The translations under genes were made by a program, and so were the position numbers. The notes beneath the pieces are model-generated. The model saw only the letters and a program-made list of their open reading frames with translations, ran no database searches and was not told the DNA's origin. This document shows, piece after piece, positions 15,759-22,947 of a stretch of DNA of 38,256 bases. This DNA comes from Syntrophaceae bacterium UBA5744 (GTDB taxonomy: Bacteria; Desulfobacterota; Syntrophia; Syntrophales; UBA2192): the NCBI GenBank assembly GCA_002419215.1, contig DIFQ01000124.1, positions 1 to 38,256 on the forward strand, read 5' to 3'. Position 1 is the stretch's first letter. The number at the start of each line of letters is the position of its first letter.

Positions 15759-16538
15759 TCAGGGAATTGTATGGCCGCCATCGATGATGATTTCCGCTCC
15801 GGTCAGGAATGCGGGACACGTTGCCAGATAAAGCGCCGTTGATTTCAACTCGTTCACATTCCCCAGCCGGTTGATGGGGATCATTTTCCTGACGAGGGTT
15901 TTTCCCGTCTCCGTCTCGAAGAACTCCGTGTTGAACGGGGTCAGGAAATAACCGGGCATGAGGACATTGACCTGGATATTGTAGCGCATCAACTCCAGAG
16001 CCATCGCCCGCGTGAGCATATTGACGGCTGCCTTGCTCGCAGAGTAACCCGCGAGATTGCGTGCCGTGATCTTCGCCATGATGGAGGAAATATTGATGAT
16101 CCGCCCGCTCTTTTGCCGGATCATGACCTGGGCCACGGCCCGGGAGGCCAGGAAGGTGCCTCGAAAATCAACATTCATCACATCGTCCATGTCCTGATCG
16201 GTCATTTCATGGACCGGTTTCTGGTCCCCGGGAACCCCGGCGCAATTGACGAGGATGTCGATCTTCCCGAACTCTTCTGCAATCTCCTGAACAGCCTGAT
16301 TGACGATTTTCGAGTCATGAACATCCATGACCTTGCCCATGGCCCGGACGCCGTGTTTTTCCGCAATCTCCAGGGCTGCGGCCTGGCATCCCTTCAGATT
16401 TCTTGCCGTGATGACCACGTCGGCACCCGCTTCGGCAAAGGTTTCCGAGAAGGTCAACCCGATACCGCGATATCCACCCGTGATGAGCGCAGTCTTTCCC
16501 TTGAGTGTAAACAGCTTTTCAAACAACTCCTTTCCCAT
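15759..16538 (-). CDS. Short-chain dehydrogenase/reductase
   Basis: Classical SDR, 259 residues from ATG 16538 (an ATG at 16556 would add six residues; AAAGGA lies 9 nt before the shorter start). Cofactor motif TGGYRGIG, NNAG-equivalent VNCAGVPG, catalytic Ser (ISSIMAKITA), Tyr and Lys (GYSASK), C-terminal IIIDGGHTIP. It resembles gluconate 5-dehydrogenase/3-oxoacyl reductase-like SDRs, but substrate prediction in this family is unreliable. Position before the crotonase suggests oxidation or reduction of a hydroxy- or oxoacyl-CoA intermediate. Confidence 0.9.
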   Translation of the reverse strand: MGKELFEKLFTLKGKTALITGGYRGIGLTFSETFAEAGADVVITARNLKGCQAAALEIAEKHGVRAMGKVMDVHDSKIVNQAVQEIAEEFGKIDILVNCAGVPGDQKPVHEMTDQDMDDVMNVDFRGTFLASRAVAQVMIRQKSGRIINISSIMAKITARNLAGYSASKAAVNMLTRAMALELMRYNIQVNVLMPGYFLTPFNTEFFETETGKTLVRKMIPINRLGNVNELKSTALYLATCPAFLTGAEIIIDGGHTIP

Positions 16539-16580
16539 CGCTTTCCATCCTTTCATCGTCGCTTTTTCTTTGCTGCTTTC

Positions 16581-16594
16581 CGACTGTACAGTCG
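16581..16594. promoter_or_regulatory. Perfect 14-bp palindrome CGACTGTACAGTCG
   Basis: Self-complementary over all 14 bases, about 45 bp upstream of the SDR start in the 112-bp or longer gap after the DUF35 gene. Its length and lack of a spacer look like an operator for a dimeric repressor of TetR type. No regulator of that type is in the window, so this is only a candidate internal control point. Confidence 0.4.
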
Positions 16595-16667
16595 AGATGT
16601 CCGAAAACCGTCCACCCGATGCTCCTTTTTATCGCTGATTCGGGTTCACCGGGCGTGCTGCAGATCT

Positions 16668-17105
16668 CTAGTCAAGCGAAAACGTGGGTCTGGCGAAACC
16701 GCCTTTCAGCTCCTTGCCGCCGGAGTATTGATCAGGGGGCAGCATACGCGCCCGCGCCAGGCGTACCGGCTTACCCATCAATGCTTCCATCGTCGCGCGA
16801 TCCGGATCGATACCCACGAGATTACCCAGGATCCAGGGACCCTCCTCGAGTTCGACCATGGTGATGAGAACCGGCGCTTCCCCTTCACGACCCAACGCGG
16901 TGACATAGGATACCGTAAACGTTACAATTTTACCCTTTCCACTCAACGCGGTGCTTTCGAGGTCCGTGCTTCCGCATTCGTGGCAGACGAGTTTCGGCGG
17001 ACAGGTGTGCTTGCCGCAACTCCCGCATGTGAGTGCAAGCAATTTGTTTTTCCTGAGAGAGGCGTTGAAATCCTTGAATGTGAGCTTATATTCGAAAGGT
17101 TTCAT
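16668..17105 (-). CDS. DUF35 OB-fold/zinc-ribbon protein, thiolase partner
   Basis: 145-residue protein with an N-terminal rubredoxin-like zinc ribbon (C27, C30, C41, C44; CGSC and CHEC) followed by an OB-fold acyl-CoA-binding domain (KIVTFTVSYV...). Such proteins are encoded beside SCP2-type thiolases and form complexes with them, channelling acyl-CoA; in some steroid pathways the pair acts as a retro-aldolase (Ltp2/ChsH2-type). Here it follows the thiolase gene by 49 nt. The C-terminal extension (GGKELKGGFARPTFSLD) is not part of the domain. It is not catalytic alone. Confidence 0.88.
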   Translation of the reverse strand: MKPFEYKLTFKDFNASLRKNKLLALTCGSCGKHTCPPKLVCHECGSTDLESTALSGKGKIVTFTVSYVTALGREGEAPVLITMVELEEGPWILGNLVGIDPDRATMEALMGKPVRLARARMLPPDQYSGGKELKGGFARPTFSLD

Positions 17106-17154
17106 GGAAATACTCCTCCTGGGACTTCGCAGAGATTAGAAGTTGATCTCGAGG

Positions 17155-18330
17155 CTACCAACCGCGTTTCAGGATCAGGTTGCAGATGATGCCGTCGCCG
17201 CCGAGCGTGTCCGTCAATCCGATCCGGACGTCGTCCACCTGCCTCTGGGGTTCCACGGTACCCCGCATCTGCCTGACGATGTCGCATACCTGGGATGCGC
17301 CGGTCGCGCCGATGGGATGTCCCTTGGACTTCAGCCCGCCGGACATGTTGATGGGGATTCTCCCGCTTATGTCGGCATCCCCCTTTTCCCACAACTCGCC
17401 GCCATGCCCGAACTCCGCAAAGCCCAGGCTCTCAGCGGCAATGATGCTTGCGATGCTGAAGCAGTCGTGGAGCTCGCACAGATCGACTTCCTCCGGCCCG
17501 ATTCCCGCCATGTCATAGGCCTGCTTCACAGATAGTTCCCGGGCCCTGAGTCTGGGCAGGAATTCCTTCTGGGAGCTGAATCGCCCCGACGAGGCCTGTC
17601 CGATACCGGTTATGTATACGGGCTTATCGGTCAGCTTCTTCGCCATTTCTTCAGAGGCCAATACAACGGCCGCCGCCCCGTCGGAGAAGGGGCAGCAATC
17701 GTAGAGCTGCAGGGGTGAGGTGACCATGGCGCTGTTCAGGACGTCCTCGATGGTGATTTCGTTGCGAAGCTGCCCCAGTTGATTATGCTGGCCATATTTA
17801 TGCGACTGGACGGAGACGAGGGCCATCTGGTGCTTGAGTCTTGCCAGCGGGATATTGTATTTTGCGGAATACTGATGAGTCAGCATCCCGAACGCGCCGG
17901 GAAACGTCAGACCCGAGGGATACTCGTAATGTCCATCGGTGAACATGGCAAACGTCCTGGTTCCAAGGGCGGTGCCCATCTTCGATGTTGTATCCACGCC
18001 GCCCGCAATGACCATGTCATAGAAGCCCGAGGCAACCCACATGAAGGCATCCCGGATGGCCATCGTGCCCGAGGCGCAGGCTCCTTCGAAACGGCTTGCA
18101 GGAATATTTTTTGCGCCAATTTCATCGGCGGCAAAGGATTGCACCATGCCCTGGCCTTCCGAAAAATCCCCCAGCACATTGCCCACAAACAGGGCCTGGA
18201 TGTCCCCGCTTTTCAAATTTGACGAGAGTATCGCCTCCATGGCGGCCTCAGAGAAGAGCTCAACCACCGTTTTTTCCGCCAGGAAGGCAAATGGCGTATG
18301 TCCGATTCCTACAATGGCTACTTTCCGCAC
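17155..18330 (-). CDS. SCP2-type acetyl-CoA acyltransferase (thiolase)
   Basis: Thiolase-fold protein, 391 residues from GTG 18330, chosen because AAAGGGG lies 9 nt upstream and the family start VRKVAIVGIGHTPF follows; a TTG eight codons earlier is the alternative. The nucleophile Cys is at residue 85 (EGACASGTMA); ELHDCFSIAS and GHPIGATG give the His residues. The second thiolase Cys (CxGGG near the C-terminus) is missing (TDTLGGDG), as usual in SCP2/SCPx-type thiolases that cleave branched 3-oxoacyl-CoA. With the adjacent DUF35 protein it likely forms a complex. Thiolytic cleavage is the default; retro-aldol cleavage is possible. Confidence 0.9.
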   Translation of the reverse strand: MRKVAIVGIGHTPFAFLAEKTVVELFSEAAMEAILSSNLKSGDIQALFVGNVLGDFSEGQGMVQSFAADEIGAKNIPASRFEGACASGTMAIRDAFMWVASGFYDMVIAGGVDTTSKMGTALGTRTFAMFTDGHYEYPSGLTFPGAFGMLTHQYSAKYNIPLARLKHQMALVSVQSHKYGQHNQLGQLRNEITIEDVLNSAMVTSPLQLYDCCPFSDGAAAVVLASEEMAKKLTDKPVYITGIGQASSGRFSSQKEFLPRLRARELSVKQAYDMAGIGPEEVDLCELHDCFSIASIIAAESLGFAEFGHGGELWEKGDADISGRIPINMSGGLKSKGHPIGATGASQVCDIVRQMRGTVEPQRQVDDVRIGLTDTLGGDGIICNLILKRGW

Positions 18331-18408
18331 TGTACGTTTCCCCTTTCCATTCAATAACTACTCAGTCTGGTCACAACGGCGAGCGACAGTCCTTTTCTGT
18401 CCCGGTGA

Positions 18409-19176
18409 TCACTTCGCCGCCATCCGGATTGCGCCGTCCAGCCGAATGACCTCCCCATTGAGCATGGGATTTTGAATGATCTGCAAGGCAAGGAGGGCGT
18501 ATTCCGAGGGCCTGCCCAGGCGCTTCGGGAAGGGCGTCATCTTTCCGAGCGCATCCTGCGCCTCCAGCGGCAGGGACGCCAACATCGGGGTGCTGAACAG
18601 ACCCGGGGCAATCGCCATTACGCGTATGCCATAATCCGCGCATTCCCTCGCCAGAGGCAGCGTCATGCCGACCACCCCCGCTTTCGATGCGCTGTAGGCA
18701 GGCTGGCCGATTTGCCCGTCGAAGGCGGCCGCAGACGCGGTGTTGATGATCACCCCTTTTTCGCCATCCTCGTTTGGAGCATTTTTCACCATCTGCTCGA
18801 CGGCGAGCCTCACTACGTTAAACGTACCGACCAGATTGATCTGCAGCACGCGGTTGAAATGAGAGAGGGGCATGGGGCCTTTTTTTGAAAGGACCTTGCC
18901 CGGATCCGCAACGCCGGCGCAGTTGATGGCCGTGTTTAATCCGCCAAAGGTATCGATCGTTTGTTTGACGGCAGCCTGCACGCTTTCTTCGGATGTGACA
19001 TCGGCCCTGGCAAACATGACGTTGCTGCCCAGTTCAGCTGCAATCCTGCTTCCTCGCTCCTCGGCAAGGTCGAAGATACAGACTTTCGCCCCTTCCGCTG
19101 CAAGGGAGCGCACACAGGCCTCTCCCAGGCCCGACGCGCCGCCCGTAACAATCGCTATGGATTCTTTCAGCTTCAT
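18409..19176 (-). CDS. 3-hydroxyacyl-CoA dehydrogenase, HSD10-like SDR
   Basis: 255-residue SDR close to the type-2 (HSD17B10) 3-hydroxyacyl-CoA dehydrogenases, which oxidise 2-methyl-3-hydroxybutyryl-CoA and straight-chain analogues with NAD+. Seen: TGGASGLG cofactor loop, acidic FDLAEERG after beta-2 (NAD preference), INCAGVAD, catalytic IINTASAAAFDGQ with YSASK, and the diagnostic C-terminus MLNGEVIRLDGAIRMA. It lies between the thiolase and the Glu-containing CoA-transferase pair, the natural position for the step before thiolysis. Preference for 2-methyl-branched substrates is inferred from the family only. Confidence 0.93.
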   Translation of the reverse strand: MKLKESIAIVTGGASGLGEACVRSLAAEGAKVCIFDLAEERGSRIAAELGSNVMFARADVTSEESVQAAVKQTIDTFGGLNTAINCAGVADPGKVLSKKGPMPLSHFNRVLQINLVGTFNVVRLAVEQMVKNAPNEDGEKGVIINTASAAAFDGQIGQPAYSASKAGVVGMTLPLARECADYGIRVMAIAPGLFSTPMLASLPLEAQDALGKMTPFPKRLGRPSEYALLALQIIQNPMLNGEVIRLDGAIRMAAK

Positions 19177-19272
19177 GTTGTTTCCCTTTCACAGATCCAT
19201 TAAGCAAGCTTCACCATTCATTCAAAACACCCGTTCTGAAGCTAACAGAGACTGTATGGAAGTCCCCCCGAT

Positions 19273-20106
19273 TTACTTGTTCATCAGGAATTCAATGGCC
19301 TTCTTTTGAAATTCCTCCCGCTTCAGGTAGATACCGAAGGGATCGAGTTCCTCCCTGACCATCCGGATCTCCTCAACCGTGGGCGGCTCCGTCTGCTCGA
19401 CATTTTTCGCCACCTTGAGGTCCCAGGAAGTGTTTTTCTTCACCTCTTCCACAGTGACTTTGGGATGAACGGCACAGAGGTACATTTCCTTGGTCTTCTC
19501 GTCAAATTTCAAAAGGCCCAACGTCGTGATGACCGCAACGGGCCCCGTCCCGGCGGGAAGCCCCGCCGCCTCTCTTGCCCCGGGCCCTGTGAAGTAACCC
19601 GGCGAGGTAATGTAGTCGACTTTCTCGACGAACTGATGTTTCCGGTGCACGAAAACGAGCACATGCCGTTTTGTCCAGCTTGCGATGGGATTGGCGCCGC
19701 CCGAACCCGGAAACCGGACCTTGGGCTTTTTATAATCGCCGATGCACGTCGAGTTCACATTTCCGTATTTATCCACCTGTGCGCCGCTGATGAAGCCCAG
19801 ATCGAATTCCCCGTAGCTCAGGCGATGCATAACTCCGAGAAGATCCGTGGTCATCATAGCGCCGGCGGTCATTGCCATGTCACCAATGGCCCTCGGCGTT
19901 CGCCAGAGAAGCGGGTTTGCGTCAATCTGGCCCTGCTCGCTGCAGGGAACCAGGTGGGGGGCATGAGTGTTTTTCGCGAGCATGCACGCAAGAAAAGGAA
20001 GTCCGGTCCCGATGAACACAATATCCTTATCCCTCACCTGCCTGGCTGCGCAGATGAGCATCAGCTCTGTCAGCGTGTAGTCGGTTGAGTACTTTTTTTC
20101 TTTCAT
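19273..20106 (-). CDS. CoA-transferase subunit B with catalytic Glu
   Basis: 277-residue beta subunit of the glutaconate CoA-transferase type. The GTGLP motif (33-37) and THAP-HLVPCSEQGQID segment place the acyl-enzyme glutamate at E57, matching the known E54 of the Acidaminococcus enzyme. Later blocks DKYGNVNSTCIGDYKKPKVR and HPKVTVEEVKKNTSWDLK are typical (quoted in parts of the conserved stretch). It overlaps the alpha subunit by 4 nt (ATGA). It probably activates the imported acid using acetyl- or another acyl-CoA. Compare the second pair at 12982-14802, which lacks this residue. Confidence 0.9.
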   Translation of the reverse strand: MKEKKYSTDYTLTELMLICAARQVRDKDIVFIGTGLPFLACMLAKNTHAPHLVPCSEQGQIDANPLLWRTPRAIGDMAMTAGAMMTTDLLGVMHRLSYGEFDLGFISGAQVDKYGNVNSTCIGDYKKPKVRFPGSGGANPIASWTKRHVLVFVHRKHQFVEKVDYITSPGYFTGPGAREAAGLPAGTGPVAVITTLGLLKFDEKTKEMYLCAVHPKVTVEEVKKNTSWDLKVAKNVEQTEPPTVEEIRMVREELDPFGIYLKREEFQKKAIEFLMNK

Positions 20107-21071
20107 CAGAACACCTCCGGTTTCGGTCTGCCGTAATTGACGGATCCACTATAGAAGGGCATCGGCTTGAGCCTCATCAGCTTGGAGTATCCAAATTTCT
20201 CTATGTAGTGGGCGATGTATTCATCGCGGCTCTTCACGCCGAACACCCATTCGTCCATCCACTTCTTCGTATTCTCGTCATCGTACGTGGAGTGCTCGAA
20301 ATAGATCCGATAGGCAAGGTCATTGTCGTAATGCCCATACATGGCTTCCGGATGGGCCCCCCAGGGCGCTTCGACCACAGCGCAGACCTTGAAGGCTGGG
20401 CACATGGTTCTGTCGGGATCGTGAGAAATGACGTCGGAGTCAACGATCTCCTCGGCCGTCACGATCAGTTTTTTGCAGGCCAAGTGTACTTCCGATTTGA
20501 AATCCACGTGAGTGCCCCATGTCTGGGCGTTTCCCTGCGCATCGGAGCGCTGAACATGAATGATCCCTACATCCGGCTGGAACGTCGGCAAGATAACAGT
20601 CTTTTTCCCGGTGAAGGGACATTCCACAATTGAATATTTCTTATCCCCGAGGCATCCCTTTTCATTCAGGATGCCCGAAGCTCGATCGACAGGCACCGGA
20701 ATAAACGGCACATTCGCTCTACCCCCCCAGAGCATCATCCCGACATGAAAATTCGCGTAATCTTCAATTGCTACCTGGGCGTTTTGTACTTTCCTGCGGA
20801 AGATCTGGGCCAAACCCACCAGTTCCGTACCCACCCAGGCCGTAATGATTCTCTTGACCTGATCCCCATAAAACAGGGGATCGACGTATCCTGACAGGGC
20901 CATGGATACAACGGTGAGATCTTTCTTGCCCTGCCGTATCAGCTCATGAACGGCTGCGGCAGGGCCACCAGGGGCACCCCATGGCAAATATAGGGTATCT
21001 CCGTCATTCACATGTTTGGATATGGCTTCGGTCATGGACATAATCTTGCTTTCTTTCGCTGGTTGCTTCAT
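20106..21071 (-). CDS. CoA-transferase subunit A
   Basis: 321-residue alpha subunit from ATG 21071, which has GGAGG at good spacing; a longer upstream reading adds non-conserved sequence. Family blocks: VNDGDTLYLPWGAPGGPAAA, SMALSGYVDP, the HVQRSDAQGNAQTWG segment, CAVVEAPWGAHPEAMYG. It is the first of the pair and the first catabolic gene after the transporter, separated from it by about 200 nt that hold two strong hairpins. With subunit B it would form the functional CoA-transferase of the operon. Confidence 0.9.
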   Translation of the reverse strand: MKQPAKESKIMSMTEAISKHVNDGDTLYLPWGAPGGPAAAVHELIRQGKKDLTVVSMALSGYVDPLFYGDQVKRIITAWVGTELVGLAQIFRRKVQNAQVAIEDYANFHVGMMLWGGRANVPFIPVPVDRASGILNEKGCLGDKKYSIVECPFTGKKTVILPTFQPDVGIIHVQRSDAQGNAQTWGTHVDFKSEVHLACKKLIVTAEEIVDSDVISHDPDRTMCPAFKVCAVVEAPWGAHPEAMYGHYDNDLAYRIYFEHSTYDDENTKKWMDEWVFGVKSRDEYIAHYIEKFGYSKLMRLKPMPFYSGSVNYGRPKPEVF

Positions 21072-21135
21072 ATGCGCCTCCAAATTGTCCTTAATGCGGA
21101 TCAATGATTTTTTACAACCCACACCCATCAAATCT

Positions 21136-21166
21136 GGAGGGTAAAAGAGATTCTTTTTCACCCTCC
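21136..21166. other. Strong hairpin GGAGGGT/ACCCTCC upstream of CoA-transferase genes
   Basis: Perfect 7-bp outer arms with additional A/T pairing inside. It lies 65 nt upstream of the CoA-transferase A start in the transcript. No clear T-run follows on the minus strand, so it is not a plain terminator; it may be an mRNA stability or processing element between transporter and enzyme genes. Confidence 0.5.
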
Positions 21167-21204
21167 TTTGCAATGCTTATTACTGCGGTATCGCCTGCTC
21201 CCCG

Positions 21205-21243
21205 AAGGGCCGGATGTAGGTGAGCAGCTTGCACCCGGCCCTT
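21205..21243. other. Inverted repeat AAGGGCCGG/CCGGCCCTT after the MFS gene
   Basis: Perfect 9-bp arms separated by 21 bases, starting 27 bases after the transporter stop codon. Without a T-run it is a weak terminator candidate at best. Together with the hairpin at 21136-21166 it fills the only sizeable gap inside this operon. Confidence 0.45.
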
Positions 21244-21270
21244 AGAGAGAGAGGGAGGCAGGAATAGAAG

Positions 21271-22599
21271 TCATTTGTTTTCAAACGTACTTTGATCGAT
21301 CGGATCCTCCCTGAGAAAACCAACGCCGATGGCTGCGATAATAGACGCCACGGACCAGAAGATGAACACGTTAGCGAAATTCTCGGTCCCATCTGCGAGT
21401 TTCACAACCAGGTAGCCGGCGATGACGGGCGAAAGGAAGGCGCCCATCTGGCCTATGCCGTTGGTGATGCCCATGACTCTTCCGATGACTTCCTTGGGAT
21501 ACCTGTATTGCGGGTATGCCTGCATGGTGGGCCAAGGAAGGTTGACGAAAAATCCTGTCAGAGCCAGCAGGATCAATAGCGTATTGACATCCCCCTTGGG
21601 AACCTGGCCGAGGAAATAAAGGATCGGTACGCAGCCTAAGAAACCGAGCATGGAGATGTATTTGGGATGCTTAGTCATAAAATGATCCGCCACCCAGCCC
21701 CCCCCATACATGCCGACAGCAGCCGCAACATAGGGGACAGACGCATAAATTCCCATGGTTTTGAGATTCAGTCCGTGCTGCTTGACCAGGAAGTAGGCAA
21801 TCCAGGTCGTGAGACCCCAATAGAGCATCAGCATGACGAACCAGACGACATTCAAAATATAAAATTCGCGATCCCGGAAATAGATCTTGCTGTCATAGGT
21901 CTTTCCATGTTCGGAAACATCAGTGCCGACAGAGGAGGTGATCAGGTCGTACTCTTCCTGCTTCATCCGGCCCTTGTCGAGCATTTCCTTGGGTGTGTTC
22001 GAGATGTAATACCAGAGGATGAAGGTGCCGAGGAGACCGGGAACGACAAGAAGGAAGAAGATCGGCCGCCAGGCTCCGCCGAAGAACTCGGCTGCGATCC
22101 ACGTTACGGTCATGGGAATGATGGCCGGCGCGACGGCCCACGTCGTCACGAAGAAGCCGTTGGCCCGGCCTTTTTCCTCCCGAGGAAACCAGTTGGCGAT
22201 CATCTTGGTTGACGGCACATAATGATGCCCTTCGCCGAGAGCCAGCCCGAGCCGAAGAATCATAAATTGCCAGTAATGCCGGACCAGACCGGTCAAGCCG
22301 GTAACCAGAGTGAAGACCCAGATGGCGATATTCATCGTCTTTTTGGGTCCCCACTTATCGCAAAAATAGCCTGCCGAGAATTGAGCCAGAGCGTAGCCGA
22401 AGAAAAAGATCGACCCCAGCCAGCCGACTTCGACGGCCGACAGGCTGAGATCTTTTTGTATATAGGGAAGAAAAATCAGGACGCTGATGCGGTCAAAATA
22501 GTTGATCAGATAAAGAAGCCATATGACGAATAATATAACATGGCGATATCCCCATGCCACCTTTGCTACCTCATTCCTCGCTGTCGTTCCACTGCTCAT
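21271..22599 (-). CDS. MFS transporter, organic-anion (ACS-like) family
   Basis: 442-residue polytopic inner-membrane protein with twelve apparent hydrophobic segments in two halves and a central hydrophilic loop (about 200-245). The first half shows INYFDRISVLIFLPYIQKDL and the loop GYFCDKWGPKKT matching the MFS G-x3-D-x2-G-x-R/K signature; LGLALGEGHHYVPSTKMIANW resembles anion:cation symporters of the hexuronate/phthalate group (quoted only in part as GEGHHYVPS). ATG 22599 has GGAGGGAG 7 nt upstream; a longer reading adds 47 non-membrane residues. First gene of the catabolic operon, so it probably imports the carboxylate substrate. Confidence 0.9.
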   Translation of the reverse strand: MSSGTTARNEVAKVAWGYRHVILFVIWLLYLINYFDRISVLIFLPYIQKDLSLSAVEVGWLGSIFFFGYALAQFSAGYFCDKWGPKKTMNIAIWVFTLVTGLTGLVRHYWQFMILRLGLALGEGHHYVPSTKMIANWFPREEKGRANGFFVTTWAVAPAIIPMTVTWIAAEFFGGAWRPIFFLLVVPGLLGTFILWYYISNTPKEMLDKGRMKQEEYDLITSSVGTDVSEHGKTYDSKIYFRDREFYILNVVWFVMLMLYWGLTTWIAYFLVKQHGLNLKTMGIYASVPYVAAAVGMYGGGWVADHFMTKHPKYISMLGFLGCVPILYFLGQVPKGDVNTLLILLALTGFFVNLPWPTMQAYPQYRYPKEVIGRVMGITNGIGQMGAFLSPVIAGYLVVKLADGTENFANVFIFWSVASIIAAIGVGFLREDPIDQSTFENK

Positions 22600-22708
22600 T
22601 TTGCGCTCCCTCCTCGTATTGTATCGATGCGTTCGTGGATAGTATTCCCCGCAATACCCCCTGTTTCTAATATGTTGACTTTCTTCCCTCCTTTCAGTTT
22701 CATCAAAC

Positions 22709-22747
22709 AAAAAAGGGCGGAGCATCCTGAAGGATGTCATCCGCCCC
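22709..22747 (-). terminator. Rho-independent terminator after the DUF2292 gene
   Basis: On the minus strand GGGCGGA pairs with TCCGCCC, with a second inner stem (CATCCT/AGGATG), and is followed by a TTTTTTG run. It lies 22 nt downstream of the DUF2292 stop and so ends the dehydratase-DUF2292 transcript; the MFS operon must then have its own promoter between here and 22599. Confidence 0.85.
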
Positions 22748-22768
22748 AGTTGTTCTGACAGCGTTATG

Positions 22769-22891
22769 CTATGGTTTGATGGTTTCGGTCTTGCGTATCA
22801 TCACGATCTTTCCTGATTCAAACTGTATCTCCAGTTTTCCAAAGAACTGAGATGCAATCAATTCCTTGATGAGTCTTGCCAGCTTGTCCAT
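22769..22891 (-). CDS. DUF2292-family small protein (YezD-like)
   Basis: 40-residue protein beginning MDKLARLIKELIASQFFGKL and continuing with an EIQFESGKIVMIRKTETIK stretch; this amphipathic-helix plus two-strand pattern matches the DUF2292/YezD family of unknown function. GGCGAGGA precedes ATG 22891. It lies 56 nt after the dehydratase and right before a strong terminator, so both genes probably form one transcript. In other bacteria such proteins often sit near sulfur or redox genes; nothing here assigns a job. Confidence 0.75.
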   Translation of the reverse strand: MDKLARLIKELIASQFFGKLEIQFESGKIVMIRKTETIKP

Positions 22892-22947
22892 CGGATTGTC
22901 CTCGCCCTGCCTGCGGACATTTCATGACCCTGCCTATGCAACCCACG

